Positions 12,397 to 23,698 of a DNA stretch of 64,000 nucleotides are shown piece after piece. Every line of letters begins with the position of its first letter. Positions within the stretch are counted from its first letter, which is position 1. The translations under genes were made by a program, and so were the position numbers. The stretch is from NCBI GenBank assembly GCA_950022295.1, contig OX465599.1:273193501-273257500 (forward strand), read 5' to 3'. The notes under the pieces were generated by a model. The model did not search any database. It had not been told where the DNA came from and saw only the letters and a list, made by a program, of their open reading frames with translations. The stretch comes from Bromus sterilis (lineage: Eukaryota; Streptophyta; Magnoliopsida; Poales; Poaceae).

Positions 12397-12480
12397 ATAT
12401 AATTACTAATGATGCTTTAGATTTGAGTTGCATTGGTTAAGGATCTTATTACTAATGATGCTTTAGATTCCAATATAATT
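12397..12480 (+). repeat. Short direct duplication at SINE 5' junction
   Basis: ATTACTAATGATGCTTTAGA occurs twice about 48 bp apart, enclosing one copy of the SINE target duplication. An 8-base CCAATATA also appears on both sides. It looks like a rearranged insertion junction. Confidence 0.65.
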
Positions 12481-13085
12481 TTTTGTGCTGTTTCCACTAA
12501 CCTTGTCACAGCCAAGAATAAGGGCCCAATTTCAGGTACTCCAGTAGTATCTGTCAAAATAGGAGATCATAATTATTATGGGCTATGCGATTTGGGATCG
12601 AGTGCCAGTGCTATCCCGTATTCACTTTATCAATAGATCATGGGTGAAATTTCACCTTGCGAACTTGAAGAAGTTGATGTCACTATTCATCTTGCAAACA
12701 GAGCAACTATCTCTCCCATCGGAATTGTGAGAGACGTTGAAGTCTTATGCGGAAAGGTAAAGTATCCTACCGACTTTCTAGTACTTGGTTCAGTAAGGGA
12801 CAATTTTTGTCCTATTATTTTTGGTAGACCTTTTCTCAGAACTTGTGGAGCTATAATAGATTGCAAGCAAGGTAAAGTTTCTGTTGAATTCAATGGTGAT
12901 CCATATGAATTTAATTTTTCTAAGTTCTCTAAGCAGCCTCGTGGTACTGATTTTCCTAGTAATGATAAGATTATTGAAGATATTGCTTCCATCGCTATTC
13001 CTCCGAACGATCCCTTGCAGCAATACATGGAGGACCACGAGAATGATCTGCACATGCAGGAGAGAAATGAGCTGGACGAAATATT
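12433..13085 (+). pseudogene. pro: A2 aspartic protease region
   Basis: An Athila-type retropepsin with the active-site motif LCDLGSSASAIPYSLY, then a stop (12634-12636), then IIFGRPFLRTCGAIIDCKQGKV, the conserved C-terminal half. The frame continues directly into the linker before RT (12640 onward). The single stop would end translation in the middle of the protease. Confidence 0.83.
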
Positions 13086-13199
13086 CCTAAGACAACCTGC
13101 TATCCTAAAGCACAACCTTCCAGTTGAGCCTTTGGGGATTTTGTCACAACCAAAAGAAGATCCAGTGTTTGATCTTAAACCTCTTTCCGATACGCTCAA

Positions 13200-14135
13200 A
13201 TATGCTTATTTAGATGAAAAGAAAGTATATACTGTTATCGTCAATTCTAACCTTTCAGGATATGAAGAGGAGCGTTTATTGGAAGTACTTCGCAAACATC
13301 GAGGTGCAATTGGCTATACCCTTGATGACCTTAAGCGGATTAGTCCGTCTATTTGTCAACATACCATCAACCTTGAACCTGACGCCAAACCAGTTGTTGA
13401 TCATCAACGACGGTTGAATCCGAAAATGATGGATGTTGTAAGGACTGAGATTCTCAAGCTTCTAGCCGCAGGTATTATCTACCCTATAGCTGATAGTAAG
13501 TGGGTAAGCCCAGTTCAGATGGTTATTCTGGCTTCTCTCAAATTCATGTTAACATTGCTGATCAAGAGAAGACCACTTTTACTTGCCCCTATGGTACTTA
13601 TGCTTACAGACATATGCCTTTTGGTTTATGTAATGTCCCTGCTACTTTTCAAAGGTGTATGTCTGCTATCTTTCATGGTTTTTGTGAAGAAATTGTGGAG
13701 GTATTCGTGGATGATTTCTCCGTCTATGGAACCTCTTTTGACCATTGTCTCCACAACCTCAATAAAGTTTTGCAGAGATGTGAGGAGAAAAATCTGGTGC
13801 TTAACTGGGAGAAGTGCCACTTTATGGTCAACGAGGGAATTGTTCTTGGCCACAAGATTTCCGAGAGGGGAATTGAAGTGGACAGATCCAAGATCGAAGC
13901 AATTGAAAGGATGCCCTATCCACGGGACATCAAAGGTATTCATAGTTTTCTCGGTCATGCTGGTTTCTATAGAAGGTTTATTAAAGACTTCTCTAAGACT
14001 TCGAGACCCCTCACTAATCTTCTCCAGAAGGACGTTCCTTTTTTTATGAAGATTGTAAGGAAGCCTTCGAAGTTCTTAAGAAAGCTTTAATAACTGCTCC
14101 TATAGTAAAACCACCTGATTGGAACTTACCTTTTG
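13200..14135 (+). pseudogene. RT: A2 reverse transcriptase, internally deleted
   Basis: The N-terminal finger region runs to KWVSPVQ (about 13515), then the sequence jumps to DGYSGFSQI in another frame. Roughly 80 residues normally between these motifs in Athila RTs are missing. Downstream motifs are intact: TFTCPYGTYAYRHMPFGLCN, the catalytic FVDDFSVYG, and the connection segment GIHSFLGHAGFYRRFI. A frameshift near 14045-14100 separates RT from RNase H. The deletion removes part of the fingers and palm, so no active enzyme is possible. Confidence 0.87.
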
Positions 14136-14140
14136 AAATT

Positions 14141-14548
14141 ATGTGTGATGCTAGTGATTTTGCTGTTGGAGCTGTTTTAGGACAAAGGGTTGATAAGAAG
14201 TTGAATGTTATATCTTATGCTAGCAAAACCCTTGATAGTGCTCAACAGAATTATGCTACTACTGAGAAGGAATTCTTGGCAGTAGTGTTTGCTTGTGATA
14301 AGTTTAGGCAGTATATTGTTGATTCTAAGATTATTGTTCATACTGATCATGCTTCCATTAAATATCTCATGGAGAAGAAGGATGCCAAACCAAGTCTTAT
14401 CCGATGGGTACTCCTTCTTCAAGAATTTGATTTGCAGATTGACGATAGGAAAGGAGCAGACAATCCGGTGGCGGATAATCTCTCAAGGATGGAAGATATA
14501 CCGCATGATCCCATTCCCGTCAACGACAGTTTCCAGACGAACACCTAG
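14141..14548 (+). pseudogene. RH: A2 RNase H domain
   Basis: A Ty3/Gypsy RNase H degrades the RNA strand of the RNA/DNA hybrid. Motifs in order: MCDASDFAVGAVLGQ (first Asp), YATTEKEFLAVVFA (Glu), IIVHTDHASIKYL (Asp) and DNPVADNLSRME (last Asp). It reads without a stop for 135 codons, but its frame differs from the flanking RT and integrase frames. Confidence 0.88.
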
Positions 14549-14619
14549 CTGTTGTTAAAGTACAATCTCTCTCCGATCATTGGTTTGCAGATTATGCTAA
14601 TTTTATCGTTGCAAAGTGT

Positions 14620-15840
14620 TTGCCTCCAGGTTTAACATTTCAGCAAAGGAAGAAGTTCTTTCATGATTTGAGGCATTACTTTTGGGATGACCCACATCTT
14701 TTCAAAGAAGGTCCAGATGGGTTCGTGAGAAGATGCGTACCGGAACACGAACAGAAGGACGTTCTCAAACAATGTCACGATAGTCCATATGGAGGACATC
14801 ATGCTGGTGAGAGGACCGCACATAAGGTTCTTCAATCAGGTTTTTATTGGCGTACTCTCTTTAAGGATGCTAGAAATTATGTTTTATCCTGTGATAAGTG
14901 TCAGAGAGTTGGTAATATTAGTAGGAGGAATGAGATGCCTATGAATTACTCTCTAGTGATTGAGCCTTTTGATTGTTGGGGTTTTGATTTTATGGGTCCT
15001 TTTCCTTCCTCACACAAGTACACTCACATTTTAGTTGTTGTTGATTATGTAACCAAGTGGGTAGAATCAATCCCCACTGAAAGTGCTGATCACAAGACAT
15101 CTTTGAAAATGCTCAAGGGTGTAATTTTTCCTAGGTTTGGAGTACCCAGGTACCTCATGACTGATGGGGGTTCACACTTTACACATGGAGCTTTTAGAAA
15201 GGCTTTAGCCAAGTACGATGTCAATCATAGAATTGCTTCACCGTACCACCCTCAAACTAGTGGGCAAGTTGAGCTCACCAATAGAGAGATCAAGTTGATC
15301 TTACAGAAGACAGTCAATAGAAATAGAAAGGATTGGTCAAATAAGTTAGGAGATGATCTGTGGGCGTATAGAACTGGTTACAAAAACCCCATGGGCATGT
15401 CTCCCTATAAGATGGTCTATGGCAAGGCTTGCCATTTGCCATTAGAATTAGAACACAAAGCTTTTTGGGCTATTAGAAAGCTTAATGCTGACCCGAAATT
15501 AGCTGGTGAAAAGCGTCTGATGAACTTGACTTCTCTAGATGAGTGGAGAAGTGAAGCTTACGAGAGCGCTAAAATTTTCAAGGAAAAGGTAAAGAAGTGG
15601 CATGATAGGAGGATTTTGAAACGTGAATTTAATGTTGGTGATAAAGTTTTGTTGTTTAGATCCCGTTTCAGGTTTTCTCCAGGTAAACTACTTTCCAGGT
15701 GGGAAGGGCCATTTCATATTGAGTAAGTTTACCGCTCAGGTGCAATCAAGATTAACAATTTAGAAGGCACCAAACCTCAAGTGGTGAATGGAAAAAGACT
15801 TAAGCATTACATAGAAGGAGATCCTGTCAATGTTGATGTG
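14620..15840 (+). pseudogene. IN: A2 integrase
   Basis: A 368-codon stretch with an HHCC zinc-binding start (YGGHHAGERTAHK ... CDKCQ) and a DDE core: GFDFMGPFPSS, LMTDGGSHF and SGQVELTNREIK (Glu in GQVELTN). The C-terminal GPFHIE is followed by a stop at 15724, after which the conserved tail (VVNGKRLKHYIEG) still reads on. Core residues look intact, so this domain decayed less than RT. No chromodomain is present, as expected for Athila. Confidence 0.87.
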
Positions 15841-15847
15841 GATTTGG

Positions 15848-15990
15848 TATACACAAAGTCTCATGAAGAGCATGTTGCATCCTGGCTCTGGTAGTCTTTC
15901 CACAAATTGGAGGATATACACTTGACAAAGTTCTCATGGACGGAGGAAGCAGCATCAACATTCTTTACTACGGAACTTTCCGCAGGATGG
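15848..15990 (+). mobile_element. pro: T1, middle segment (start of protease)
   Basis: A fragment encoding LALVVFPQIGG, then LMDGGSSINILYYGTFRRM. DGGSS is the Tat-type protease active site. It is the missing link between the gag stop at 2530 and the sequence that resumes at 25091 with GLTQKQLQPS. The left edge is uncertain by about 25 bp because the join to A2 is degenerate. The right edge is set by the TG of the B LTR. Confidence 0.85.
15986..15990. repeat. Target-site duplication of B, left copy
   Basis: GATGG here and GACGG at 25086-25090 flank B, with one mismatch. Joining T1 across B restores the protease reading frame. Confidence 0.8.
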
Positions 15991-17376
15991 TGCTTGATGC
16001 CCCACTGGCGTAAGGGATCGAGATAGTCTTCGCGGGTAAGTTAACCCAATTTATTGATTCGACACACGGGGATCCAAAGAGTATTTATAAGCTTTGACAG
16101 TTGAGTTGTCAATTCAACCGCACCTGAAATATACTTGCTTGCTACGAAAGATAAGTGGTAATGGTAATAGGATAATGATAGTGGCAACAGCAAAAGTAAC
16201 AGCAAAAGTAACAACTAATGACCAGCAGGATTGAAAACACTGTAGGCTAGGGAGATGGATGGTTGGGCGCTGCTTGGATGAAAGTGAACATGTAATAAAT
16301 TCTAACACGGGGCAAGGCACACAGAAAAGCAATGATCATCTAGGAAAATATCAAACATTAGGCATGTATCCCGTAGGTAGTTGTGCGTGCTTGCAATAAG
16401 AACTTGCACAACATCTTTTGTCCTACCATCCCGCTACGAACGGGGCCAAAGGGAACTTATGGAGATTAAGGTGCTCCTAACAAAGAGCACCGGAACAAAG
16501 CAATAAACTCAATGGATACACAGAATCCTCAAATTATGGACCATCCCCTTTGGTGTCCCAAGCTGTCACCTTTGGGATCGCCGGTTCCGGACCATAATAG
16601 GTGCATACAACTCATACATAGGATCTAGAACACAAATATATTCATGAAAACACATAGGGTTCAGATCTGAAAATATGGCACTCGGGCCCAAAGAGACAAG
16701 CATTAAGAGCAACAAGCTGAAGCAAAGAAGATAAACACCAATCTAGATGATAGGAAACATTCCCCCAACAATCTGACGAACTATTACATGATCAAACTCA
16801 TCCAATCCCTACCATCCCCTTTGCCTACAGCAGGGAATTACTCACACATGTGAAGAGAAGTCATGGAGGATGGATGGAGTGGTGATGGTGATGACGATGG
16901 CGACGATCTCCCCTCTCCGGAGGCCAAATTAGCCTCCAGATTAGCCCTCCCGAAGAAGAACAGAGGGTGGCGGCGGCTCCGCGACGGAAACAGGGAAAAC
17001 GACTCCTGTCCTGGGGTTTTCCCATCACGGGGATAAATAGGAGCATCGGTAGGGCACCAGAGGAGGGGGGAGTCGCCCAGGCGGCCTCCCGGCGCGGCCC
17101 CACCCCTGGCCGCGCCAGGGGGGCGCCTGGGGCCCCCAGGGTTCCCCTCTGGTCCCACTTCTGGCTTCTGGCTCCTTCGGGTACGTGGATTTTCTGGTAT
17201 TTTTCTGGGAATTTTCCGAAACGTCTAAAAATCCATTTTCCTGCACACAATAAAACCATATAGGTAGCCCTGCTGAAAACAGCGTTAGTCCGGGTTAATT
17301 TCTTCCAAATCATGCAAGAATGAGGCAAAACAATAGCAAAAGTGTTTGGAAAAGTAGATACGTTTGAGACGTATCA
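15991..17376 (-). repeat. B 3' LTR
   Basis: Near-identical to 23699-25085. In element orientation it starts TGATACGTCTCAAACG and ends GGCATCAAGCA. It holds a TATA-like CTATTTATCC (around 17032-17041, minus strand) and a GC hairpin (17091-17116). A purine-rich tract (AAGCTTGGGGGAGT on the minus strand) lies at 17377-17390. Confidence 0.92.
17091..17116. repeat. GC hairpin in B 3' LTR
   Basis: A perfect 9-bp stem GGCGCGGCC/GGCCGCGCC with loop CCACCCCT on the plus strand (AGGGGTGG in element sense). The same structure is at 24799-24824 in the other LTR. Confidence 0.75.
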
Positions 17377-17390
17377 ACTCCCCCAAGCTT

Positions 17391-19209
17391 AGCATATTGC
17401 TTGTCCTCAAGCAATTCAGTTCAACGAACTGGACGCGACAAAGAAAACTTTGACAAACTCTTTTTCTTCATTAGATGTATATAAGCATGTACTACGAAAA
17501 GAGTTTAGCAAGTATTGAAACAATGCTATAAGGACAATGCACGAAGCAATTCTTCTTTCATGTGATCAGTCACAAACAACTAAAAGTAAATAATAAGCTA
17601 CTGAAAATCAAGACAGGATCACAATACACATATCTTGAACATAATTGAGTGGCATTTCGCTAGCCTCCATGAGTGAAGCAAAACATAAATGCAGAAACTC
17701 CTCCGGAGTTTTAAAGGTGACTAGAACTCAGTATTTCAGACTAGTAATAACACAAGCATGCAGAAGACAATGTAATACTTTGGGACAATGCATGTTACAC
17801 TAAGAATGACAATTATGCTGTCATAGTTGGTGCTTTGAAGAAGGAAGGGGAGACTCGCGAACCGTGGCTTTTGATGGCAAGGTTGAAAACCCGTGAAAGG
17901 AAGCAAAGACTAAACATGTGCCAGAGCTCTTGGTTTTGAAAACAGAGATAAAACTCTTTTGAGAGGTGTAACTTTCCAGTCAATGGTGAACGGTAAAGGT
18001 CTCTCAATATCTCCCATGCCAACCATATTAGTTCCTTTTGCTTACACATTCCCTTATCCATAAATCCCTTGATGGTCTACGAAACCTTTTATTTTTCCTC
18101 AAGGATGGAAGGAGGGTATCGTTCCATTTATCATAAGCAACATTTGGTCCATTTCACTCCATCATCAAGTATGGGGGAGGTGTAACTCTCATATTTTTTT
18201 TCTTGACTAGTTAAAACTTCCGTCAAAATATTTTTGGCATGCAAGATACTGATTTCCCCTCACCGCACCATGAGCTTGTACGGTTACAAAAGGGAAGCTT
18301 TTGAATAAATTTCGAGATGGCACATGAAAGTCTAAGTTAGGAGTGGCCGGTAAATACCACATATAGGTAGGTATGGTGGACTCAAATGGAACAACTGGGT
18401 TTGAAAAGGAGTTTGGAAGCACAAGAAGAATTCCGCTTAGTGCGAGCAAAGGCTAGCAAAACACTGGGGAAGCGACCAACTAGAGAGCAATAACTGTCAT
18501 AATCATGCAGAGCGACAAAGCAACATTGAATCGGGCATGAAAGTGATATAACTATTCTGAAACAAAAAGATCATCAAGGCAAAATAGACTCTTTAGTCGT
18601 AAACATGTGTGAACATGTGCCAAGTCAATCCAAAAATTCTCCGAAGGGAAATACCACTTCAGTATGCCAAACCATGAACAATGCAATGCATGTAAATCAT
18701 TTCAACAACACATTATGTACTCTAGCTATTTGAGACTAGCCACAAGGAAAGCATGAACACTGGGAAAACATTGTAAAAATAGCACTATGTCGCTACAAGC
18801 TGGTCTCTAGATCATAAGTACATGCATATGTACAAAAGCAGAAACAAGAAGAGTTCATACCGGTTTTCCTTGTTGCTTCCCTTCTGCCGATCTTCGTCAT
18901 TACTGCCTTGTCACTTGCACGATCAAATGTGGGAAATATTATCAAATGCCATCACGGACTCGAGCTGAAATCTGAAAACAAAGCAAACTAAAGAAAGAAA
19001 GGAAATATTTTTGGGTTTTTAAAGGTTTAAACGAGAGCAAAAGAAAAGAGAAAATCTTTTTGTTGTTTTTGCAAAGAAAGAAAGAAAGAAGAACAAGAAA
19101 AAACTTCGAAAAGATCAAAGCGAACAAAAATAAAACGGATAATACAATGGAAAAGTGAGAAGGGCACGTACTCCCCCAAGCTTAGGTTTTTGGCCTAAGT
19201 TGGTAGTAG
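17391..19209. other. B 3' noncoding region, no gene
   Basis: AT-rich sequence between the end of the second ORF and the polypurine tract. I see no domain in any frame. A short A/G-rich run occurs near 19065-19110. Confidence 0.7.
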
Positions 19210-20424
19210 CTAATGTCCCCAGGAGCCTCCTGCTCCAGGGTAGTACTGGTGAGTCCAAGGGTCGTATGAGGCTTCCGACGCGTACACCGAAGTCCTCGGA
19301 TCCTCCCACGAAGAAGTATCCACGCTCCAAGCAGAGGAAGACCCTTCACCAAACTGGGTGAAGGTCTCCCCCTGGAAAGGTGGGAACTCACCATGCTCCT
19401 CCTCATCGGGCACAACCCCCTCCATGGGGTTATGAAACTGATGCTGGACCACAAACTCATCGAACTGGGTAGCATCAAAGGACCATCCGTTCCTGCGAGA
19501 AAAATCGAACAAAAGAGGTGCAGGTAGACGGATCTTGCGTTTCGTGGTAGCTCCGCAACGCAAGATATAATCAAGGTTACCAAACTCGGAAGTCATGGTA
19601 ACAAACTTATGCCTTTTCATAGCAGCAAGATCAAAACTTAAATAAATAAAAGGCTTATCATCGGGGTGTGGGGTGCCATTAAGAGACTCTAGGATAAGTG
19701 TGGCGTAAACGCCACCAAATAAATCTCCCTTGTTACCGTTCATAGCAAGGCGTCGAGCAAATAAGGCACCCACATTATAATCAAACCTCCCCGAAAGGGC
19801 GGTTTCCAAGATAGCAATATCCGGCGCAGATATGTCGCTCGTGTTGTCACGAGCTAACACCCCTCTAGCAATAAAATACGCAAAATACCTGAGGTGTGGG
19901 AATAAGATGCTGGAGATCTTTGAGAGATGAATATCCCTTGTATCCATGCTACAGAGAGAGTTGAAGACGGTTCTCAGCTCGGAGGGCTGAGAGCTCATCT
20001 TCGCCGTCATTCCAACATTCGTTACACCTATTATTTCACAAAACTTTTCCAAAGGCATGGTCAAAAGATCATTGTAAATTTTAAACTCAACAGAACCAGC
20101 ATCAAGGTTATATCTAAAACTGTTAATGAAACAGGAGGTGAGTTTTTTATACTGGGAAACACGACACGTTGCGAGCCGCGTCAGACCTGCATTAGCACAA
20201 AGATTATAGAACTCCTCCTTAATTCCTGCAGCTTCAAGGAATTCATCGCACGGGAAAGTCATAGAGCGTGCTGGATTTGTGTCCTCAAACAACTCTAAGG
20301 GCACATGATCTTCGTTGTAGCTCACCCGAGCAGTCGAGGGTGAAGCTGCAGCTCTTGTAACTCGATCGGAGCGCTCGGGCCTTTTCTTCCCAAGCCACCC
20401 CTTTGCTCTTCCTAGCAAACTCAT
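19210..20424 (-). CDS. B second ORF, Athila ORF-1-like protein
   Basis: An uninterrupted 404-codon ORF beginning MSLLGRAKGWLGKKRPERSDR, with a basic start and a Ser/Thr/Ala linker. The globular core spans residues ~45-300 (blocks such as KLTSCFINSFRYNLDAG, IYNDLLTMPLEKFCEIIGV, YFAYFIARGVLARDN and NVGALFARRLAMNGNKGD). The C-terminus is acidic, then Ser/Trp/Tyr/Gly-rich. The order (long domain recognising a 'fails to reach/last exon' style layout, no catalytic motif) resembles the plant Athila ORF-1 family found downstream of pol, in the place of an env gene; its function is unknown. I see no signal peptide or clear membrane segment. An intact frame amid decayed gag-pro is notable. The family call is by eye. 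Confidence 0.75.
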   Translation of the reverse strand: MSLLGRAKGWLGKKRPERSDRVTRAAASPSTARVSYNEDHVPLELFEDTNPARSMTFPCDEFLEAAGIKEEFYNLCANAGLTRLATCRVSQYKKLTSCFINSFRYNLDAGSVEFKIYNDLLTMPLEKFCEIIGVTNVGMTAKMSSQPSELRTVFNSLCSMDTRDIHLSKISSILFPHLRYFAYFIARGVLARDNTSDISAPDIAILETALSGRFDYNVGALFARRLAMNGNKGDLFGGVYATLILESLNGTPHPDDKPFIYLSFDLAAMKRHKFVTMTSEFGNLDYILRCGATTKRKIRLPAPLLFDFSRRNGWSFDATQFDEFVVQHQFHNPMEGVVPDEEEHGEFPPFQGETFTQFGEGSSSAWSVDTSSWEDPRTSVYASEASYDPWTHQYYPGAGGSWGH

Positions 20425-21211
20425 TTCTAAAATTTTTGAAAAATTACAAAAACAAGGATTTAAACAAAGTGAGTTAAGGCAAACTACTCAACTCACTTAC
20501 CTAAGGCATAAACTTGCATCAAAACTTGGAAAATAAAATTCTACACATGCATGCAAGCTCATAAAAACAACACCAAGAGCTACTAAACACTCACAAACGA
20601 GGCCACCAATAAAAAATCTAATTGGAGGAGTGGAGGAGTTACATACGAGGGAGTATTTGCTCAAAATTTCAGCTCGAATGGTGGGCTATAGAGAGAGATC
20701 AAAAATCTCCTCCAAGGACAGCAAGAACGCAAGAATGGAGCAGAACTCGTGTTTTTAGAGAGAGAGGAAGGAGGAGGAAGAAGACATACCTGGAAGTGGG
20801 GCCTGTGGGCCCCAGGTGCCCTGTGGGCGCGGCCAAGGGGCAGGCCGCGCCAGCTGGCCGCCTGGGCCACTGGTGGCCCCCCTGGTCAGTCCCAGCTACT
20901 TCTGGGTCACTCCCGGCATGGAAATTTTAATTTTAATTTTTCTGGAATTTTTCTGAAAACTTCACTGTTGGAAATTTCTCGGAGTTCAAAAAGCTGCAAA
21001 ACTTTCTGAAAACTTAAAGCAATGATTAGTATTGTGAAGCTTCAAAAATATAAAAACTTGGTACAACAAAGAGAATGAAAGCTAAAGCAAATGAAAACAT
21101 CACAAGCTTAGCTTTTTACCTATATAAAACAAGTTCACTAGTAAGGTTGATCAAGTCTTACCAACGAGCTGGCGATATATAGAACAAGAAGTCTCACCTC
21201 TTATGAAGTGG
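20425..21211 (-). promoter_or_regulatory. Spacer before B second ORF: candidate promoter and intron
   Basis: On the minus strand this noncoding stretch contains, in order, a GC hairpin at 20851-20826 like those in the LTR promoters (loop here AAGGGGCA on the plus strand), a long C/T-rich run (about 20790-20755), a consensus splice donor AGGTAAGT (20502-20495) and a TTTTAG acceptor (20428-20427) just before the ATG. The candidate intron is 74 nt. This would fit separate expression of the second ORF. No strong TATA box is visible, so promoter status is inference. Confidence 0.5.
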
Positions 21212-22060
21212 TCATTGCACCTTTACTTTAATGGACATTGTCCCCACCATAATGGTTTTGTATTTGTGGTGCACATGTAGTGGACAGTCCCATTCTCCAA
21301 TCTTCACGGTTTCGATATTCTCTATAAAGTTAAGGCCATGCCTCTTGTCGATCTTCTTTGGAAAATACACCGTGTGTTCTTTATCATCAACGTTGAAAGT
21401 GACCTTTCCTTTATTACAATCAATAATAGCACCTGCGGTGTTAAGAAAAGGTCTAACAAGAATAATGGACATGCTCCCATCCTCGTGCATGTCAAGCACA
21501 ACAAAATCTGTAAGGATCAAACAGTTAGCAACTTCAACGGGTACATCCTCCCAAATACCTATGGGGACAGCTGTTGACTTGTCAGCCATCTGAAGAGAGA
21601 TATCTGTAGGGATTAGTTTCTCTAAACAAAGCCTCTTGTAAAGAGAGAAAGGCATAACACTCACTCCTGCACCAAGATCACATAAACCAGTTTTGACGTA
21701 ATTATTTTTTATGGAGCAAGGAATGGTGGGTATACCTAGATCACCGAGCTTCTTAGGAATCTTGCCACTGAAAGAGTAGTTAGCAAGCATAGTAGATATT
21801 TCCTCATTAGGAACTTTTATTTTATTAGTAACAATATCTTTCATATATTTCGAATAGGGAGGTAACTTAATAGCATCAGCCAAAGGAATTTGAAGAAAAA
21901 GAGGTTTCATCCATTCACAAAATTTATTATAATGCTCTTCTTCTTTAGATTTGAGGGACTTACCTGGAAAGGGAATGGGTTTCTGTATCCATGGTTCTCT
22001 TTCCTTCCCATGTCTTCTTGCGACGAAGTCTTCTCTAGAGTACCTCTTGCGTTTATCGGG
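21212..22060 (-). pseudogene. pro: B protease region
   Basis: The Athila-type C-terminal gag/protease block: WMKPLFLQIPLADAIKLPPYSKYMKDI, then the active-site motif LCDLGAGVSVMPFSLYKRL, then VRPFLNTAGAIIDCNKGKVTFN. It continues for 232 codons and ends in a stop with no RT after it. A frameshift near 22080 separates it from the upstream part. In A2-type elements the same block leads straight into RT, so the truncation point lies immediately after protease. Confidence 0.85.
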
Positions 22061-22074
22061 TGTTTCTTCTCCTC

Positions 22075-23648
22075 TTACCTCAGGAGAATCATCCTTCTCC
22101 TTGTCCTTTTCTTCAGGCTCGGCACCGTCTTCTGTTTCAGCATCGGAGGTAGATATGTTGTTTGAACCATATGAAAATTCTTAACAAGACATTTAACATC
22201 ATTAACTGTTCTTTCTAGAACATCACACAAACTTTTGATAGCAAGAGAGTTATCATGCAACTGACATTGTAACTTCCTATTAAAATGGTCTTGCTTAACA
22301 ATAAAATTATCAAGCTCATCTAAGCATTGGTCAGGACGCTTACCTTTAGGGATGTCACTTTCAGTAAAGTCTAATAAAGAGTGTACCTCTACCAAGGGAG
22401 GGTGAGTAGTAGGCTCACACAACTTCTCAATAGGTGGTAAATTCTTCACATCTTCGGCTTTAATACCTTTCTCCTTATAGACTTCTTTGCTTCTTGCATA
22501 TCTTCGGGGCTCAGAACAAGCATGCCCCTCTTTTTCGATGGTAGTAGTGGTTCAGGAATGGACCAATCTTCATAGTTCTTGTCAATTTTGCACATTAATT
22601 CTTCTGCATCGTCCGGTGTTCTTTCCCTGAAAACACAACTAGCACAACTATCCAGATAGGATCTAGATTCATCGGTTAAACCAGCGTAAAATATGTCAAG
22701 AAGTTCATTCTTGGGGATTCCATGTCCCGGCATAACCTTAAGTAAATCACAAAACCTCCCCCAAGATTTAGGGAGGTGCTCATCCTGCAGTTGTTTAAAG
22801 TTATAGATTCTTTGCAAAGCAGCATGTTGCAGATGAGCTGGGAAATATTTATCAACAAAGAATTGGACCAAGTCTTGAGGACTCTTAATGGAACCATAGG
22901 GTAGTGCATCATACCATGATTTAGCGTCTTCCTTCAAAGAAAAAGGAAATAGCTTGGCCACATAGAAGTTTCGTATCTTCTCATCAGTAGTGAATAGGTT
23001 GCCTAGCTCAGCGAGTTTGGTCAAGTGTGCTATAGCATCATCATTTTCTCTGCCATAAAAGGGGTCAGCCTCGACTGTAGATATAAGTGAAAGATCAACA
23101 GAGAAATCATAATCAGGATCAGTGATGCATATAGGAGACGTGGAAAATTGAGGATCAGGAATAGCTTTGTTCTTCATGGAGTGCTTTTTGAGCAGCTCCT
23201 TAACAGCACCAGGGTCAGAGTCGACACACTCTATGAGTTCCCTGCAAAAATCATCATGAAGAGTAACATAATCATCATCAAGGATTCTCTCCTTGAGTTC
23301 ATCTAAGCACGGGTAACCAAAGGTTTTGTAGGTAGGAATATAGGTAGCAGGGGTCTCGGTCTTGGATTCTGCCGCAGCCTTAGCAGTCTGAGTTTCAATA
23401 TAGTGACCAAGAAAAGTAGTATCATCAAGAGTAGTGGAAGCATCATCAAAAGTATCGGACATAGTGACAGACTCAATAGAAGCATCATGTAGTGGTGGTG
23501 AAGTAAACTTACTCATAACAGAAGGTGAATCAAGTGTAGCCCTAGTGTTCAGAATAGTACCTTTTCTTGTACGAGATGGTAAGATCGGGACCTTGGGGTC
23601 TCCTTTCTTACCCATAGCGGATGATGTGCAGCAGGCAGGATACTTCAA
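22075..23648 (-). pseudogene. gag: B gag (frameshifted)
   Basis: The first frame covers 23648-22446; the better start is probably the Met at 23615 (MGKKGDPKVPILPS). An Athila capsid domain lies at residues ~200-370 (IAHLTKLAELGNLF, KLFPFSLKEDAKSWYDALP, FKQLQDEHLPKSWGRFCDLL, DIFYAGLTDESRSYLDS). A frameshift near 22500 moves translation to the 22449-22075 frame (NLPPIEKLCEPTTHPP onward), followed by another shift into protease. Confidence 0.85.
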
Positions 23649-23672
23649 GTAGACTTGTAAATATTGCTATGC

Positions 23673-23690
23673 TCCCCGGCAACGGCGCCA
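23673..23690 (-). other. B primer-binding site, tRNA-Asp type
   Basis: The minus strand reads TGGCGCCGTTGCCGGGGA, the same as N, eight bases inside the LTR edge at 23699. Confidence 0.9.
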
Positions 23691-23698
23691 GAAAACGC

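Larger units (their letters stand above)
9847..15847 (+). mobile_element. A2, Athila-like element with full enzyme set, 3' end deleted
   Basis: The order on the plus strand is 5' LTR (9847-11359), tRNA-Asp primer site, gag, protease, RT, RNase H and integrase. The 3' LTR is absent: A2 stops inside or just after the integrase tail (15840-15870) and T1 protease sequence follows at once. A SINE lies between gag and protease. Frameshifts, stops and a deletion in RT show it is defective. It starts exactly at an LTR end inside the A1 LTR, so I infer that it inserted into A1 and that a later deletion removed its 3' part and the rest of the A1 LTR. Confidence 0.86.
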
